A DNA stretch of 64,000 bases from Haemaphysalis longicornis (Eukaryota > Arthropoda > Arachnida > Ixodida > Ixodidae). Under the pieces are notes generated by a model. It did not search any database, was not told the origin of the DNA, and was given only the letters and a program-made list of their open reading frames with translations. Every line of letters starts with the position of its first letter. Position 1 is the first letter of the stretch. Below are positions 35,115 through 48,600 of the stretch, piece by piece. A program made the translations under genes and the position numbers. The stretch spans positions 28,535,868 through 28,599,867 of the forward strand of contig CM023453.1 of the NCBI GenBank assembly GCA_013339765.2. The letters run 5' to 3'.

Positions 35115-37665
35115 GAGTGCGCCCGAAAAGTTTTCCACTTTTGGCAAATTATTCAGATGCAAGGCGGGACACATTATGAAAATTTATTTCGCCCGAAAAA
35201 TGCGGCCAGGTTTATTTTTTGTAACGCTGCTGACTGCCTTGTAGGCACCGGCATGGGAGAGGTGCGATGTGAAGGATGCGCGCACAGGAGTCACACGTGA
35301 GCGGTCAAACTGTCCACCTTGACTCTTTGCAGTCACTGTCATAATGGCGATTTGGTGATGTGATGACTCACGTCCACTCCCGCAGAAACAAATAGGAGAC
35401 GACAAGAGCCAGCCGGGAAAGGAAAGAAGAGGAGCAAAGGGGGATGCCCGGCGAGAGCACGCGATGCGCGGGGCTGCGGAACGACTCAGCTCAACGAGTG
35501 GGGACGGAGCTGCATGGTTGCGACCAGGAGGCTGGCCAGCACAGGGACGTGTTTTGACCGGGCTGCTAAGTGCCGGTCGAGATTCGGGTGCCTCTCCAGG
35601 TGCTGTCCTGTCGTGGACGCCGGAAATTGTGAGGACGGGTCTTAGCGGGCGGGCGTGTGACGCGCGGAGGAGGATGACGCCGACGCCACGCTCGTTAGGG
35701 TTAAAAAAAAACGGAATGTGCATTCTCTCGCGGAACACACACACAAAAGGAAACTAAAATGGAACTGCCTCGCCTTCTGGTCCTCCATCACCACCGCCGC
35801 CGAGTACCAAGGTCGCAGCGTTCCGTCGCCAAGAAACAAACCGCAAACCATCGACAAGGTTTCAGTGTTCTTTTTCTTCTTAAAAAACGCAGGCAACTTC
35901 GTGCCTCCTGTCGTGTTGAATTCAAGTGGTCCCCTTCAACTGATTGGGGGTCTGCAGTATTTTGTGCAGCGCTCTCCATCGAATCCTAGTCCTTCGCTTT
36001 GCTTCTTGCAGATGATACCCACCGGTTCTCACGTTCTTCTCCAACCAGCCACTTTTGTATATATTTCGTCTTTTCTAATTTGAACCAAAATGGATTCTCG
36101 TTATGGCAACATCTCATTGCGTAACGTCTCCTGTTTACTGCCGTTGCGGTATAAACGAAAAAAAAAAGAGGAAGACGGGTAGACGTACAAAGTAATCAGC
36201 GAAGCGGCACAACATAGCAGTTTCAGACGACGCGTGCGCCGAGTCACCGAGAAATGATGAGGAGTTCCAGTGAAAGAAAAAAGGAAAAAAAAAAAAATAA
36301 TGAGGTTTTTAGCCGGGCGGCTATTTCTAAACATTTCCTTTCTGTTTCGAGGATAGCTTTCGGGTCGTTCGGGGCTTTGCAGTCGTTGCTTCGTCTTCTT
36401 TTCTATGTTTCCTAAGACCGTTATGTCGGCCCCGCCGCCTCAAGTTTTCTGTACTCATCACGCCGAAGGAAATACCCGAGATTGCTGATGTTTTAATCGC
36501 GAACCTACGCAGTGCGCGGAAACTCGTTACTAAAGCGAGCGAGGTGGGATTAAATAACGATCTTTTCTTTTATCTATGGGGGTCTGATTTCTAATTTGAG
36601 TTCGTTTAATAATTCCTTACGGCACAATGTTGTACATAATGCCGTAGCACATTTGAAAGGCACGACGACAATGTCGCCTTTCAGGCATTTTTTGTTTGTC
36701 CAACAAAAGCGCACGTGGGTGGCTCCCCCCCCCCAAAAAAAAAAAACTTTTTTGCGGAGGTTTCTCCCGTACCTGGCGCTCTATGAGCGCCGGAATTATG
36801 TAATCCGAAATTCTCGTCGGATGGTTTAAATAGATATCTATTGGCTGAAGGTGACAGGCGTATTGAAACCGCATTACGTCGTACATGTTCGCCTCAGGAA
36901 TCGCTGTTTGTGCATTTCTGCTGCTGTCATTGTATAACTTCGCTTTCTCTGTGAGCGTTTGTGTGCTTTCAGGAAAAAACAATGGTAACTGTGTAGACCG
37001 TGTCAGTTGAGCACAGTCGGCATTCTTTTCAGTAATTCTCAATGGTTAGAGACTCCGCCACTGTTTGCTATATTTCATGTTCAGGCAATGGGCGTAGTGT
37101 ACGGATCTAACTTTAAACTGCTGTCCTCGTTCGGTGCTCATAAGAGATTCCCACACGCAAGAAATGATATTTCGGGTGCTCCCCGGCGCCAGCCTCATAG
37201 TTTCGCTTATTTCCTCGCGCAGGTATACGCCATACTGGTGTAAAGAGTATATATATATAAATCGCGGTTGCGTTGCCGCCTTGACCGTTGGGAGCTTCCC
37301 TGCGGGCATTGTGGTACGAGAATGGGCTTCGCCGCACACTATTCATGACATTTTCGAAAAATTCCGCGTTCGGAATTTCAGTTCAATAATACGCATACCT
37401 TTCGGACATTTCGGGTTTCAGATTTTTTTTTTTTTTCGCGATGCAGTAAATCTGCTCTCTTCCGTTAGCATAGAGGACAGAACAAGTAAGAAATACTAGA
37501 ATGTCTGCCGTGCGTCTGCACTCGATGGCTTTTGCGTACGCAGAAACACATTCCTGACAGCCCGTAAATGAAATTTATCCCCTTCTTTTTTTGGCACCGA
37601 TTCACACTCTCACACCCTCTTCTCCCCCTCTGCCCCGTTCGCCTACCGCGTTTGGAAAGGAATAC
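35115..37665. other. No recognisable feature
   Basis: Homopolymers at 35702-35710, 36283-36297 and 36727-36746 (C-run then A-run). An 8-bp stem TGAAAGGC/GCCTTTCA lies at 36653-36685. No supported exon. Confidence 0.45.
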
Positions 37666-37674
37666 ATAGATATA

Positions 37675-38096
37675 CCGTATTTTCGCGCGTATAACCCGCC
37701 CCCGCATATAATCCACACCCCCACATTCAGCCCGCCGGAAAATGAAAAAAAAAATCCTCGCGTATGGCCCGCACATTTCATACAGGAAAGGCTAGCACAA
37801 AAGCGAGTGGTCAAGCAACACATCACACACTATGTAGACAGAAAAAAACGTATACTTAGCAAGGAGAATACACTGACTGCAAGGCGAAAGTCACAATTCA
37901 CTCAGTGTCACTGATCTCGCTAGAGCTATCACGTGAGCCGCATTTCCCAGTGTTCTACACAGGGTCATCTTCAGGGCGCAACGCGCATTGCCGTGAAGCT
38001 GCACCGAAGGAAAAAAACCCCGCGTATTATCCGCAACCCTACTTTGCCACCGACATTTTCGGATTTTTGGTGCGGGTTATACGCGCGAAAATACTG
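37675..38096. mobile_element. TA-flanked MITE with 25-bp inverted termini
   Basis: CCGTATTTTCGCGCGTATAA (37675 on) and, on the opposite strand from 38096, CAGTATTTTCGCGCGTATAA both continue into CCCGC; 24 of 25 bases match. TA flanks at 37673-37674 and 38097-38098. No transposase frame. CAGT ends and the TA target suggest a Tc1/mariner-pogo relative. Confidence 0.85.
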
Positions 38097-38099
38097 TAC

Positions 38100-39330
38100 T
38101 TCGGGTGCGCAGCACTACAGCGGTGGCCGCCAGTGTGGCTTAAGCAAGAGGGAGGCCGAAGAAGACTTGGGGAGGTTTCTTTTCCTTAGCCGAGTCTCGC
38201 GGGAAGTCGTGATGTACAGCTGTGCGTGCGGCGGCGGTGCTCTCTTCGCAAGAGGAAGGCGGGGCCGAACGGAGAATGTATAACGGCCGCTCTGTCTTTT
38301 GCGCCGCTATTCCTTCGTCCCCGGCGGGAAGCCCTTTATCATATTTATCCCGCCCGGGCGGTTTCAGAAATTGCCATACATCACTTCGTGGGAAAGGCGG
38401 TCGAAGCAGCCAGGGTGGTCGTTGGCTTAGTATGCGTAGTGTATGCTTGTGTGTTACATTGTGGTCCGTCCAGAAGTATTCGCGGGGGACTAGAAATGTC
38501 TCGCCGTTCTTGTCATTAACTGCGAAGTTGTTAACTTTCTTAAGGCGCGTTTGAATTGCGATGATTGCGAAACATTAAAAAAAAAGAGGATAGTGGCTCT
38601 GTTCGTTGTCCGATATTTTATGCTGTGTTCTGACTCGAGCACGTTCCGTCAACGGATCCTTGTCTTTACAAAGGGTGCTTCCGCTCCTTCTTCCCTACAT
38701 TTTTTTTTCTAATTATGCGTCAAAGGCTGGATGAAAATAAAACATCCAAAACCGCGCACCGGAAAAAAAAAACGTAGGAGCCATTCCACTCTCTGAAGGT
38801 GGATGGCCAGCAAAGATGTATAAAAACTGATCACGCAAATGGTCACAGAATGCGCACGAATATATTTTTCTCATTTTCTATGGCTTTTATCCTAGCAGAA
38901 AAGCATGAAGGGGCTGTCCGTTACTCCCCCCCCCTCTCCCAAACCGTATAATCCCATGCATTGACAGCAGACGAAAATTCCGCAAACTTTGTAACTTCAC
39001 TGTGATAAAGTAAATGACTCTCGCAGTAATAAAATAGCCGTCTTAGCGGCCAATTGTCTTGCAAATAGTTTTGGGAAGTTTTGATAAAACAAGAGCTTAA
39101 ACCTTTTCTGATGAGCATTCGCGATAAAGTTGGCTTTTCTGCAATGCGTTTTTGCACGAACACAACAAAAAAGCTCGGAACCCTAACCTACATCTGTCCA
39201 AACTCAGACCACTTCGCCGTGTTAGTTTAGTTGCACGAATGGGAGAAATGATTCCTCGACTCGTTCTTGCGACTCCCGTAAACGCTAGCGCGCGAGTGAG
39301 AGAATAAACTTATTGCGGTATGCACTAACT
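38100..39330. other. No recognisable feature
   Basis: A-runs at 38576-38586 and 38762-38771, and a C-run at 38926-38934. A 110-residue frame (38222) has no known motif. Confidence 0.45.
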
Positions 39331-39369
39331 AACCCAGCGACAATCTTTTGTTTGGGAATAACGGCACCC

Positions 39370-40590
39370 ACATTATCCAACTTAGATCTCATTAAACGTA
39401 TCGCATCTCGGAGACATGGAGTGACGGAATTAGAACGGCTGAGACTGGTGCGGTGCTTCCTGGTGAGCCGTTTTTGGTATTACGTCCCGTACGCACAACT
39501 GACCCACCCTCTCAAGTTGTCTCATCGCACCTCCCTCGACTCCTTACTTCGAAGAGACCTATCGCTCTGGGCTGCTACTGCCGCTACACGCACCCACCCA
39601 ACGACTTGGAATACTTAATACCATAGGCGATCTAACCGAAGCCCACTGCCGGGCCCAGCTCACGCGCATTTCCCACACCCCGGCTGGTCGGCAGATCCTT
39701 GAGCGAATCCATGCCAACTCCACATTGCTACTAAACCCTCCAGCTCGCATCCCCCAGGCTCTTCGCGCACGTCTCCACATTAAGCCGATCCCGCGAAATG
39801 TGCTCCCACCTACCACCATGGGACGCCGTCTAGCCCAAGCCAAACACACTTCTCCCGCTACCCTCCCTCTGAGCACGCGCTCAAAGTAGACGCAGCGGCC
39901 TACCCCACCCGCCCTGCCTTCGCACTCGCTGTAGTAGGCGCTTCTCCGACATCCCTCAGGTCTCAGCTACAATCTCCACCACCTCTTCAGTAACTGCGGA
40001 GGAAGCGGCCATTGGCCTCGTCGCTTACTCGTACTCCCAGTCATTTTATCGACTCCCTGCCGACAATTACATAGGGCGCTTTTCATTTCTCCACTCGGAA
40101 TTTTCGAACGCCGCCTGCCCACCCGTGATCCTGTACTCGCCCACCGCTCGTATGAGACGGCACCCAAACGCCGAGCTTTGATAATCCCGGGCTCCCTTTC
40201 TTTTGCGCCTACAGGCACTTCTGAAATTCCCTGCAGCTTCTCAGCGTACAAGGACATAACTAACATACCGCCTCTCGAGGAACCTCCTCCTCCCGTTCTT
40301 ACTCCCCGGCACCCGCATTTTCCCATCACTCCCTTTGCACTACCAGCCACTCGCCTCCTCACTGCCCCTCATGTGGCACGCTGGACACACTGTTCCTAAG
40401 ACCCCTTAACTCGTCCACTCCCTCTGTGAGAGTCCGCGCGACCCGTTCCCCCCTTTCCGCTCATCCCACTGGGAGCAGGCTCTGGGGAGGTCCGACCTGG
40501 CAACCCAAGAAACCGTCACGGTCAGAGCCCTTCCTACCTCCCTACCCTGAACCAAATGCTAAATAAAGTGGCACCACTACTACTATTTAT
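39370..40590 (+). mobile_element. Degenerate LINE 3' part: RT C-terminus and RNase H (I/Tad-like)
   Basis: The first frame ends with HGVTELERLRLV...SRFWYYVPYAQLT (39415-39505), the thumb/C-terminal part typical of I-group LINE reverse transcriptases. After a frameshift near 39600 the protein continues as GDLTEAHCRAQLTRISHTPAG and SPATLPLST. An RNase H start follows: VDAAAYPTRPAFALAVV (from about 39888) and, after another shift, TISTTSSVTAEEAAIGLVA, which keeps the Asp and Glu positions. RDPVLAHRSYETA and FRSSHWEQAL mark the C-terminal end. It ends at about 40590 in CTAAATAAAG with a TACTACT tail. At least three frame changes and stops make it inactive; the endonuclease and most of the RT are missing. 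Confidence 0.85.
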
Positions 40591-40599
40591 TAACAAAAA

Positions 40600-40925
40600 A
40601 TTTGCGGAGTGGTCTAGCGCGAGAAACTCTTGCCACTAGCAGTCGGGGCGTGTGACGCGCTCTAGCCCAAGTCGCGAGATCTTTCACTGAGGAAAACGAA
40701 CATACCGGTGTGTGCTATTATAACGGTGCTGTGACTATCGAGGTCATAAGCTGTTTGGAACATGATACGGACACCGAAGAGCTCTACAGTCGAGAAGGAG
40801 AATCGTGAAAGCCTTGCTGTATAATGGCGCCTTTATCCTCGGAGACAAGAAGAGTACTGCGTTCTTATTGCCAGACCGGAAAAAATACTCGGGACCATAG
40901 CCATATACAGGTTCGCTGTAATGAG
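40600..40925. other. No recognisable feature
   Basis: Short stretch between the LINE and a dispersed repeat. A box-like GAGTGGTCTAGCGCGAG occurs near 40615, but no B box follows. Confidence 0.4.
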
Positions 40926-40927
40926 AG

Positions 40928-41285
40928 TGGGATTCGTTGAGAATCCCATTTGGTCTGCTAGCAGGGCAGCGGTAAGACCAGATGGGACAGGCCGTTCGAT
41001 TATCGTATCCGTGCGAGCTCGCTTTGATTACGGAGACCCCCGCATCCTTCCTTCTGTGTGCTTTGGCGATAACGCTGTCCGCTATATGGCCTACTTCTGA
41101 TACCATGTTGACGGAAAAGTTCTGCAGTCTATGCCGTTCTAGGATGCAACACCTCGAGGGAAGTTAAATAGGGCGGGGGGCGGAGGTAATGGTTGACGCT
41201 TCGGAAGATCCCAAGTCCCACGGTACACGCACCCGAAAAGCGAATGGGACATGCTCTGACATTTCTAACTACTAAAACTGACGGG
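40928..41285. repeat. Dispersed repeat with rearranged modules, copy 1
   Basis: Module B (40996-41115: ATCGTATCCGTGCGAG, CGGAGACCCCCGCATCC) is followed by module A (41190-41285: CTTCGGAAGATC, AAGTCCCACG, GAAAAGCGAA, GACATTTCT). The same B is found in direct orientation at 44388 while A lies on its other side, inverted. A 45-bp word (GGATTCGTTGAGAATC...GCAGGGCAGCG) flanks copy 1 at 40931 and 41285. Confidence 0.6.
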
Positions 41286-41339
41286 GATTCGTTGAGAATC
41301 TCATGCACCTGCTCTGCCAGCAGGGCAGCGTTGGCGGGG

Positions 41340-42475
41340 CACGCTGCTTGCGCCGCTTGCTTCCTTTTCTTTTTTCTTTTCTTGTGATTCGTTCCTGAAG
41401 CATATATGCTCTCTTGTCTGATTCATACCGTCTTATTTGCATCAGCCTAGGGCGAAATGCGATTTGATATTCGTAGCAATTAGCATTCACAGATGGCGAG
41501 TGGGTGGCAGCGATGCGTGATTGCTTACGGTAAACGTCACAGTATCCAAAGCGTGTGTCGTGGGCGTCTAGTCGATGGCTGTGAGCAAACAAACAAATAT
41601 CGACGCTCTCTTTTATTCTCTCGCGCAACGAATTCCACCTGTTCCCAGCGTTCGTGTCTGTTTTCTTTCTTGCTTGCTTGCTTGTGGGTTTCTTGCTGGC
41701 GGGCTTCTTTTCTTGCTTGTTTGTTTGCTCAGGGATCTTCTGTGCTCGACATCGTCTGACGCTGGCGGCGCTTACTGGAGCCCTTTACCTTGGAAAGTAT
41801 TTGCTATGCCGCCCAGCCCACTATTCTTCAAGGTGTATACGACCTTCACCCGCCGTCCCCCTGTACACCCGGCCTTTCTCCCTCCCGATATCAACGCCAT
41901 GCAAGCGTGGCATCTTTCAGTGAAATTCAAACTTCACGTCTTGATGCGCCGATCGATGCACCTTATGAGCTGTAAGGCACGCCGTTTTAGTAAAGGTTCG
42001 GAATACCTGCTTTTGCCGAGAAACACGCAACAGTGTTAGGATCAAAACCAAACAAAAAAGTCGCGGAAGGGGGGAAGGGGGGAACTATTCGGAGCACCAC
42101 GTACTAGTTTTAAAGACGAGAGTCTTTCTTGGGCTACTTAAACGCACATTTTGGTCTGTCCGTATGTCTGTCTGTCTGTGAATCGATTCAGCCACCCGGC
42201 CAAAGTGAAACAAGTTGCACAATAGGATTTATATACCCACAGAAAAATCTAAACGTCTAAGTCCGGTGGCAATGTTCATACTTGTAAACATTGTTTGCCA
42301 AGAAGAAAACATTACGCAAATGTGACGCAGAAAATGAATACAAAAGTGATATTTTGCAGTGTTCCTTTATAAAAAAATTCATGGATGCTTGATTTTTGCG
42401 ATTTCAAAGGAAATACTACATCTACTGCTGAAAAAAACGTTCACTCCGTCGCCTGCTGTCACTAAGAATTCAAAT
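41340..42475. other. No gene supported; CTTG-rich stretch
   Basis: 41655-41732 is rich in CTTGCTTG and a frame across it encodes a hydrophobic leucine/cysteine-rich peptide, which is a low-complexity artefact. TGTC units lie at 42158-42180. Confidence 0.45.
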
Positions 42476-42489
42476 GGCAACAGTTACGA

Positions 42490-42692
42490 TTGATTGATTA
42501 ATTGTAGGGTTTAACGCGCAGACGCAACGCAGGCGATGAGGCGCGCCGTAGTGAAGGGCTACGAATTAATTTTGACCACCTGATGATATTTAACGTGCGC
42601 CGAAATCTCGTACACACGGGCGTTTTTGCTTTTCGCCTCCATCAGAAAAGCGGCCGCCGCGGCCAGGAATCGAACCCGCGACCTCGTGCTCT
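42490..42692 (-). mobile_element. Ruka-like SINE with 13-bp target-site duplication
   Basis: Minus-strand copy beginning in the B-box region (GTCGCGGGTTCGATTCC at about 42667-42685) and ending in an ATCAATCAAT tail at 42490. GCAACAGTTACGA is duplicated exactly at 42477-42489 and 42693-42705. The 5' end lacks the A box, so it was truncated on insertion. This is direct evidence of LINE-type (target-primed) retroposition. Confidence 0.93.
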
Positions 42693-45600
42693 GCAACAGT
42701 TACGAATGGTTCTATAACGCACGTGCAGGAGGGCAACGTGGTTCTATAAACTTTGAAGTAGGGTGACTAGATTCTCGCGCGTCTCCGCCGTACGGCAGCG
42801 CTTGCATCGAGGCACCCGGCTGGCATCGAGGCACCCGGCTGGCATCGAAGCCCTAGGATTTAAGGGTAGCACAGAGGAAGTTAACTTCAAGGCTGTCGAG
42901 GTGACGAAAACAAGATTAGAATGCTGGTGGACGAAAAGCAGAGAGGGGAATATTGCCCAGGACAGTTACCACCTGTAACAGGAAAAAAAAGTATTTTGTG
43001 CCTAATAAGCTTTTTGTGCCTGCCCTTAAGCAGCGCTAATACTAAACCAAGAGGGTAAAACATGGGTATATTAGTCCTTTTTGGTAAGATGACACGTCAT
43101 CACCCCGCTACAAAGGGGAAACCAATATCAATCATCATCATCATCATCATCACCGGCCTGGAGCAGTGAAACGCGGTAAATTTAAATTGACTTCAGCTAA
43201 CATCCAGCGTGGTTACCTTGGGAGAAGCGCGACAGGAGAGGAACAGCTTGAGAGGTGAGCGGGAAAGCGAAGGGAGGCATGTATGTACTTGGCAAATGTC
43301 GGCGATAGACTATTAACGGGAGGAGCAGATACGCTGCCGTTTTTTTTTTTTTTTTTTGGTACTGTGTGCGTCACGTACTGCAGCTGCCTCTTATTCACAA
43401 ATCTGTGGATTTGTTTCTAGGACGGAGCCGCACGAAGCGACGCACCTTCGCATCGCGGCCAATCTTGCCAGAAACGAAAGAAAACGTGAATGGGAGAATG
43501 TAATTGGATCTTTCGGGGTTTAACGCTCCGGAGCTACACCTGGGCCATGCGGCGCACCGTAGCGGAGGGCTCAGGATTAATTTCCACCACCTGGGGGTCT
43601 TTAACTTGCGCCGAAATATCGACACACGGGCGCTTTTGCTTTTCGCCTCCATCTGAGAAGCGGCTACTGTGGCCGTTGTCGAACCCGTGTCCTTGGGCTC
43701 AGCAGCACAACGCCTTCGCCACTGCGCCACCACGGCGAGCGGATGCAGTCGCAGAGCGGTCTGTACATCACTCTTCTCTTCCGTCTCGCCTCCTCTGCCG
43801 CTTTCACTCTCGTGCTAGCGTGAGACATCGGCCCGTGGTCTGCAAGCAGGGCATCGCAGCAACAGCGCCATTATTCGGGCGGCTGCGACGTCGGCACCGC
43901 GCCCATTCGGCTGGCTGCGGCCATCCCCATCAGCCGCAGCAGCCGGCCACGACGACCACGCCCCCGTCTTACCGCTGCCCGCTTTCCTCGCTCGTGCCTG
44001 TTTTTCGTGCCGAGCAGCGACCAACTGGGGCAGGGGTGGACCTAATGGTTGAGAATGCGAACGGTCAGCGCTGGCGACTCTTTCTTCGATGAGCGAAGAC
44101 AAACAACGTGAACGACATCGTCCTTTGCTGGCGACCTCAGACATATGCTTGTTTAACTATTTGTTAACGGTCGTACTCCGCCCCTTTTTTTTCTCTCTCT
44201 CTCTCTCTTGGAGCTCTATAGTTTTCTCCCGACCTCTGTCACTCTGTGTCAGGTTTAGTATAGTTTGAAATGTCAGAAAATGTCGCGTTCGCTTTTCAGG
44301 GGACGTGTGTCGTGGGACTTGAGATCTTCCGAAGCCTCAAAGCGACGGCGGATACTCAGTATCTATCTAAGTTGCAGAATGGCAGACTATCGTATCCGTG
44401 CGAGTTCAGTCGCTTTGATTCCGGAGACCCCCGCATCCCTAATCTCCCCTCTTAGCTACGTGTTAGTGGCCTACTATTGTGACAATCATGCTGACAATGA
44501 ATGCTGACGGAACGCTGGTGCAAGTCTATGCTGTGCTAAAGACAGTACCTTGACGGAAGCTAAGTATCTGCTACCACAGTTATCATCTGTATGGCACCCC
44601 TTGTGTATTTCTCGTTAAGATCTATGCATGTATAGCTTCAACTAACCGGCACGACACATTGGGGACGCAAGGACACTTTCGCGACCCCCGGACGACTTTT
44701 AATAGGACGGCTTGCGCACGACTGTGCAGACCCTGTTAGCAGCTGTATGCGGATGCTTGTCGTGTGAGTATCGATACCCCCAGCGAATGCTGCGTCGGAG
44801 GTAAAAGTGCGTTTTCCAGCACTTTCGCGACGCATCTGTTGCCATTGTTAGCTCTCGCCGTCTTTTCTTCCGAACCTCTCATTAAGCGCAACTGTCGTCG
44901 TCCCAATAACGCGCTGCGGTTTTGACGAAGCGCCAAAAGCGATTTTGTGCGTTTCTTCCTTGATGCTCTTAACACCTTTAGAGTAAACACCGCTTCGACG
45001 CCGCCATTTTGAACTGTTTCATGCCTCCGCAGAAAAAAAGTGCGAAGAGAGTGACTTGAGAAATAATCTACGTATGCTCGCACCATGTCCAAAAAGGAGG
45101 CGGCTGAGTTCTGCTTATCTGAAATAAATAGGCGTACACCGCTCTTATCCGCCTTGTCGCCATAACGTGTTTGCACTTGGAAGCGGAAAGACTGAAGAGA
45201 AGACGCCGTCTTCTGTGAAATTGCTGCACTTGAGAGGATTAATGCAGAAAGCTGGGTCGTGTTCACAAACATAAGAAGTAGGTGTAAAAAAAAAAAAAAC
45301 AAATAGCCTGGCAGGGGAAAACAACTTGAAAAAAGCCAGCTTCTTTCAGTTCCTTCTTCCACTTTTTTTTGCGTTGGTGGACTGAAAGCACTTCTCGTTT
45401 CCCGAGGGACACCTAAAGCTGTTTTTTTTTAGAACAGAGAGGGTAACGTCTTTATTTTGTTTTTCCCAGTTCCAGCGAACCTATACTATGCCACACAGCC
45501 TCGATGTCCGCCTTTGTTCGGGCTTAACTTGTAAAAGAAGTGTGCGTGTGTATGTCTGCAGAAAGAGAGAGAGTGGGTAATGGGGGAAGTGGCAAGAAGC

Positions 45601-48600
45601 GCGAACCGCTTAGCAGGTATACACGACAGCTGGAGGAGTAATGGAGGATCCGGGCTTTCGAACCCGACAGGACTCGTGTTGTAGGAGAACTCGTCAACTA
45701 ACCGTTAGAAGTTTCTCATGGAGCACCAGGGGAGCTCTTTCAGACGCACCTGCGGCGTGAAGTTTTCTCCGTTTATCCTCGAGCTCCACCCTATTCTACC
45801 ATCTCTTCTATGGTTCCCTCTACCTCTCCTTTCTTTTCTATTGCGCAACTTCCGCAATGGGAGATGCCGCCTTGTAGACGCACTGACATTTCGATTACAT
45901 GAACACAGCAGAGTGGCACAACGACGTGGTGGTCTGCCAGAATGGCTGCGCTAACGTCCCGTCTTTTCTTTCCTCCGTATATAGGGAATGTCACCTTTAT
46001 GTCGTGCGCTGCACAGCTTCGCTGGTTGTCCGCCTTCGTTTTAGGTGCCATGATGAAATTAATATACAAAAATAATAAGCGAAAAGCAGGTGTTCGTAGC
46101 TCAGATTTCAGTCATAATGTACACCTACTTTGCATTTTATATAAGAAAATGAAGTTCCACATTGCGCAGATGGTTTTGACTTCGAGGAAAGTTAACTCCC
46201 TTGCATTTCTAACTGATTGTGGATTTGACGAGGTGAAGCTACCATGGTAGTTTTGAGAATATATGATTAATGATTGAAGGTTATGAGGCTATGATTAATG
46301 ATTAAATGATGCTATGATTAAAGGGCTCCGGATTAGTTTTGACCACCTGGGGATCTTTAACGTGCGCCGAAATCCCGACTCACGGCCGTTTTCGCTTTTC
46401 GCCTCCATCAGAAAAGCAGCCACCGAGGCCGGGATCGAACGAGCGCGTACTTGGGCTCAGCAGCACAACGCCATAGCCACTGGGCCACGGCGGCGGGTCC
46501 CTTGCATTTTTGCCTCACGGGAAGTTAGGCAAAGGAGCGGAGGAAGACCTGCAGCGCCTGCTACAAGATCTTTCGCCTTACGCAACATTCACCTGTCTGG
46601 GATTGGCTAAGAATTAATAAGGGCTCCACGCACCATGTATGTGAATGCCGTCCTCCTCTAGTCCAAACTCTTTCAACACAAGCTGGGTGAACCACTTTTG
46701 CCTGTTTTTGGAGACAGCTACACCAAATTCACCGACTACTATACTTTTGATGAAGTGTGTTGGTGGCATTGGACCTAGGCGGCAAAGTGCATGCGCACTA
46801 AGTTATCGATATCAGCTTTGAGTGAGTGATTGAGTGATTGTAGGGTTCTAACGCGCCGACGCAACGCAGGCGATGAGGCGCGCCGTAGTGGAGGTCTCCG
46901 GATTAATTTTGACCACCTGGGGATCTTTAACGTGCCCCGAAATCTCGTACACACGGACGTTTTGCTTTTCGCCTCCATCAGAAAAGCGGCCGCCGCGGCC
47001 GGGAATCGAACCCGCGACCTCGTGCTCAGCAGCGCAACGCCTTAGCCGATGTCAGCTTTGAGTGTATTCGGGGTGAAGATTAAGAACCCGTCTTTTGTTC
47101 GTACACCTCATACATTCCAAAAGTTTGGCGGCATTGTTCTCTGCTGTCTCAAGTAATTGGGAGTCGAATGTTGTTTCTGTACAGCTTCTCTCGCCATCCA
47201 CCTTCACGAAGTGGAATGGCTCTTCAGTTATTTTTGTAAGCATTTAATGTCAATAAATGACGATTCGGGCAACTTGCCTCCGAAAAAAGAAAAGAGCTGC
47301 AACGTCCCAAGTGACACCAAGACAGCTACGAAGAAACGCAATCAGGACGCTGCAGACCGAAACGGCAGACGGTAAGAAAAGTTACAAACGAAAACCGGCG
47401 CGAACGCGGCAACAATCTCAAAACAGTTGGGACACCGGGACAAATGGGAGCGTGAGCTGTAAGAGTAGCAGAGGCCGGAAAAATAAAAGCGGAAATGTTT
47501 CGACCTTTTCGGAGGCGATAACAAGAAGCCAGGTCAAAGGGACCGACGCGCTGCCCGCTACTGTAAGCCGTTCTCTGCCATCGCCATCAACCTTCTGTAA
47601 GCGATGCGATAAGTTTGGCCGAGCCATGAAACGTCCAAGAAAGTGAGTCCACTTTCCCTCTTTCTTTCTCGCTTGAGCCGCCCGTTCTGGGCAGGAGTGA
47701 ACAAACCGCTAACAGCGCCCCCTGGGGAGGGAACAACTGCTTCCTGTGTTCGGCAAATGGCGCGCAGGAAGGGAGAATAAAAGCTATAAACGAAGGGAAT
47801 TGAAGAGCGATGATGACAGAAATAACGAGAGCCCACCGAAGCCGCGGATCCGAGTTGGAGGAGGAAAAGGAGATGTTTTTGGAAGGCCGGACAGAGCAGC
47901 TTTCAATTGCGTCGCGAGCAAGAGTTTGTTTTGCTTCCGCTTGTCACTGGCAGCCGCGGCCTCATGAATGCGCCGTTTTGTTGTTCCACAGGAGACCGAA
48001 TGAAATATTGGGAGGCTGCAGCGACCCCGCTCTGTTTTTTTGCTTTGACACGGATAACACACGCGCACATAGTTTGGGCAGGTCGACCCCGCGCCACCAG
48101 AAGAGAAAAGAATGGCAGCCTGAAAGTGATTGCGTGGCCCGGGTAAACTAAAAAAAAAGTGTGTCAGCTTTAACACTTGTAAACGTATAGTTGTCTCGAG
48201 CGAAAGGTCGGTTTGGCCTGGTTTTGCAAACACTATGCAAACAGTGTTTTATGAAAGCATACCTCGGCAAAGTTAGCCCGGTTCCCTCAAACTCACGCAC
48301 AAATTTATTCTGGAATTACCATTCACTCAAACTCAGACTCATTGCTGAGAAACACGTCTGTGCTCACTCAAACTCAAACTCACGGCGAGCGCAAAACTCA
48401 GAAGTCACTCGGGCTCAGCACTCAAATTGAACTCAGAACTCAGATGTACTCAAAACTCAAATGGACTCAAAACTCAAAATTAACCCAGTACTCAAATGTA
48501 CTCAGAACTCAAAATGTAATCAGAACTCAAAATTTGCTGAAAACTCAAAATGAACTCAGAGCTCGAATGGACTCAAAAGTCAAAATGAACTAAGAACTCA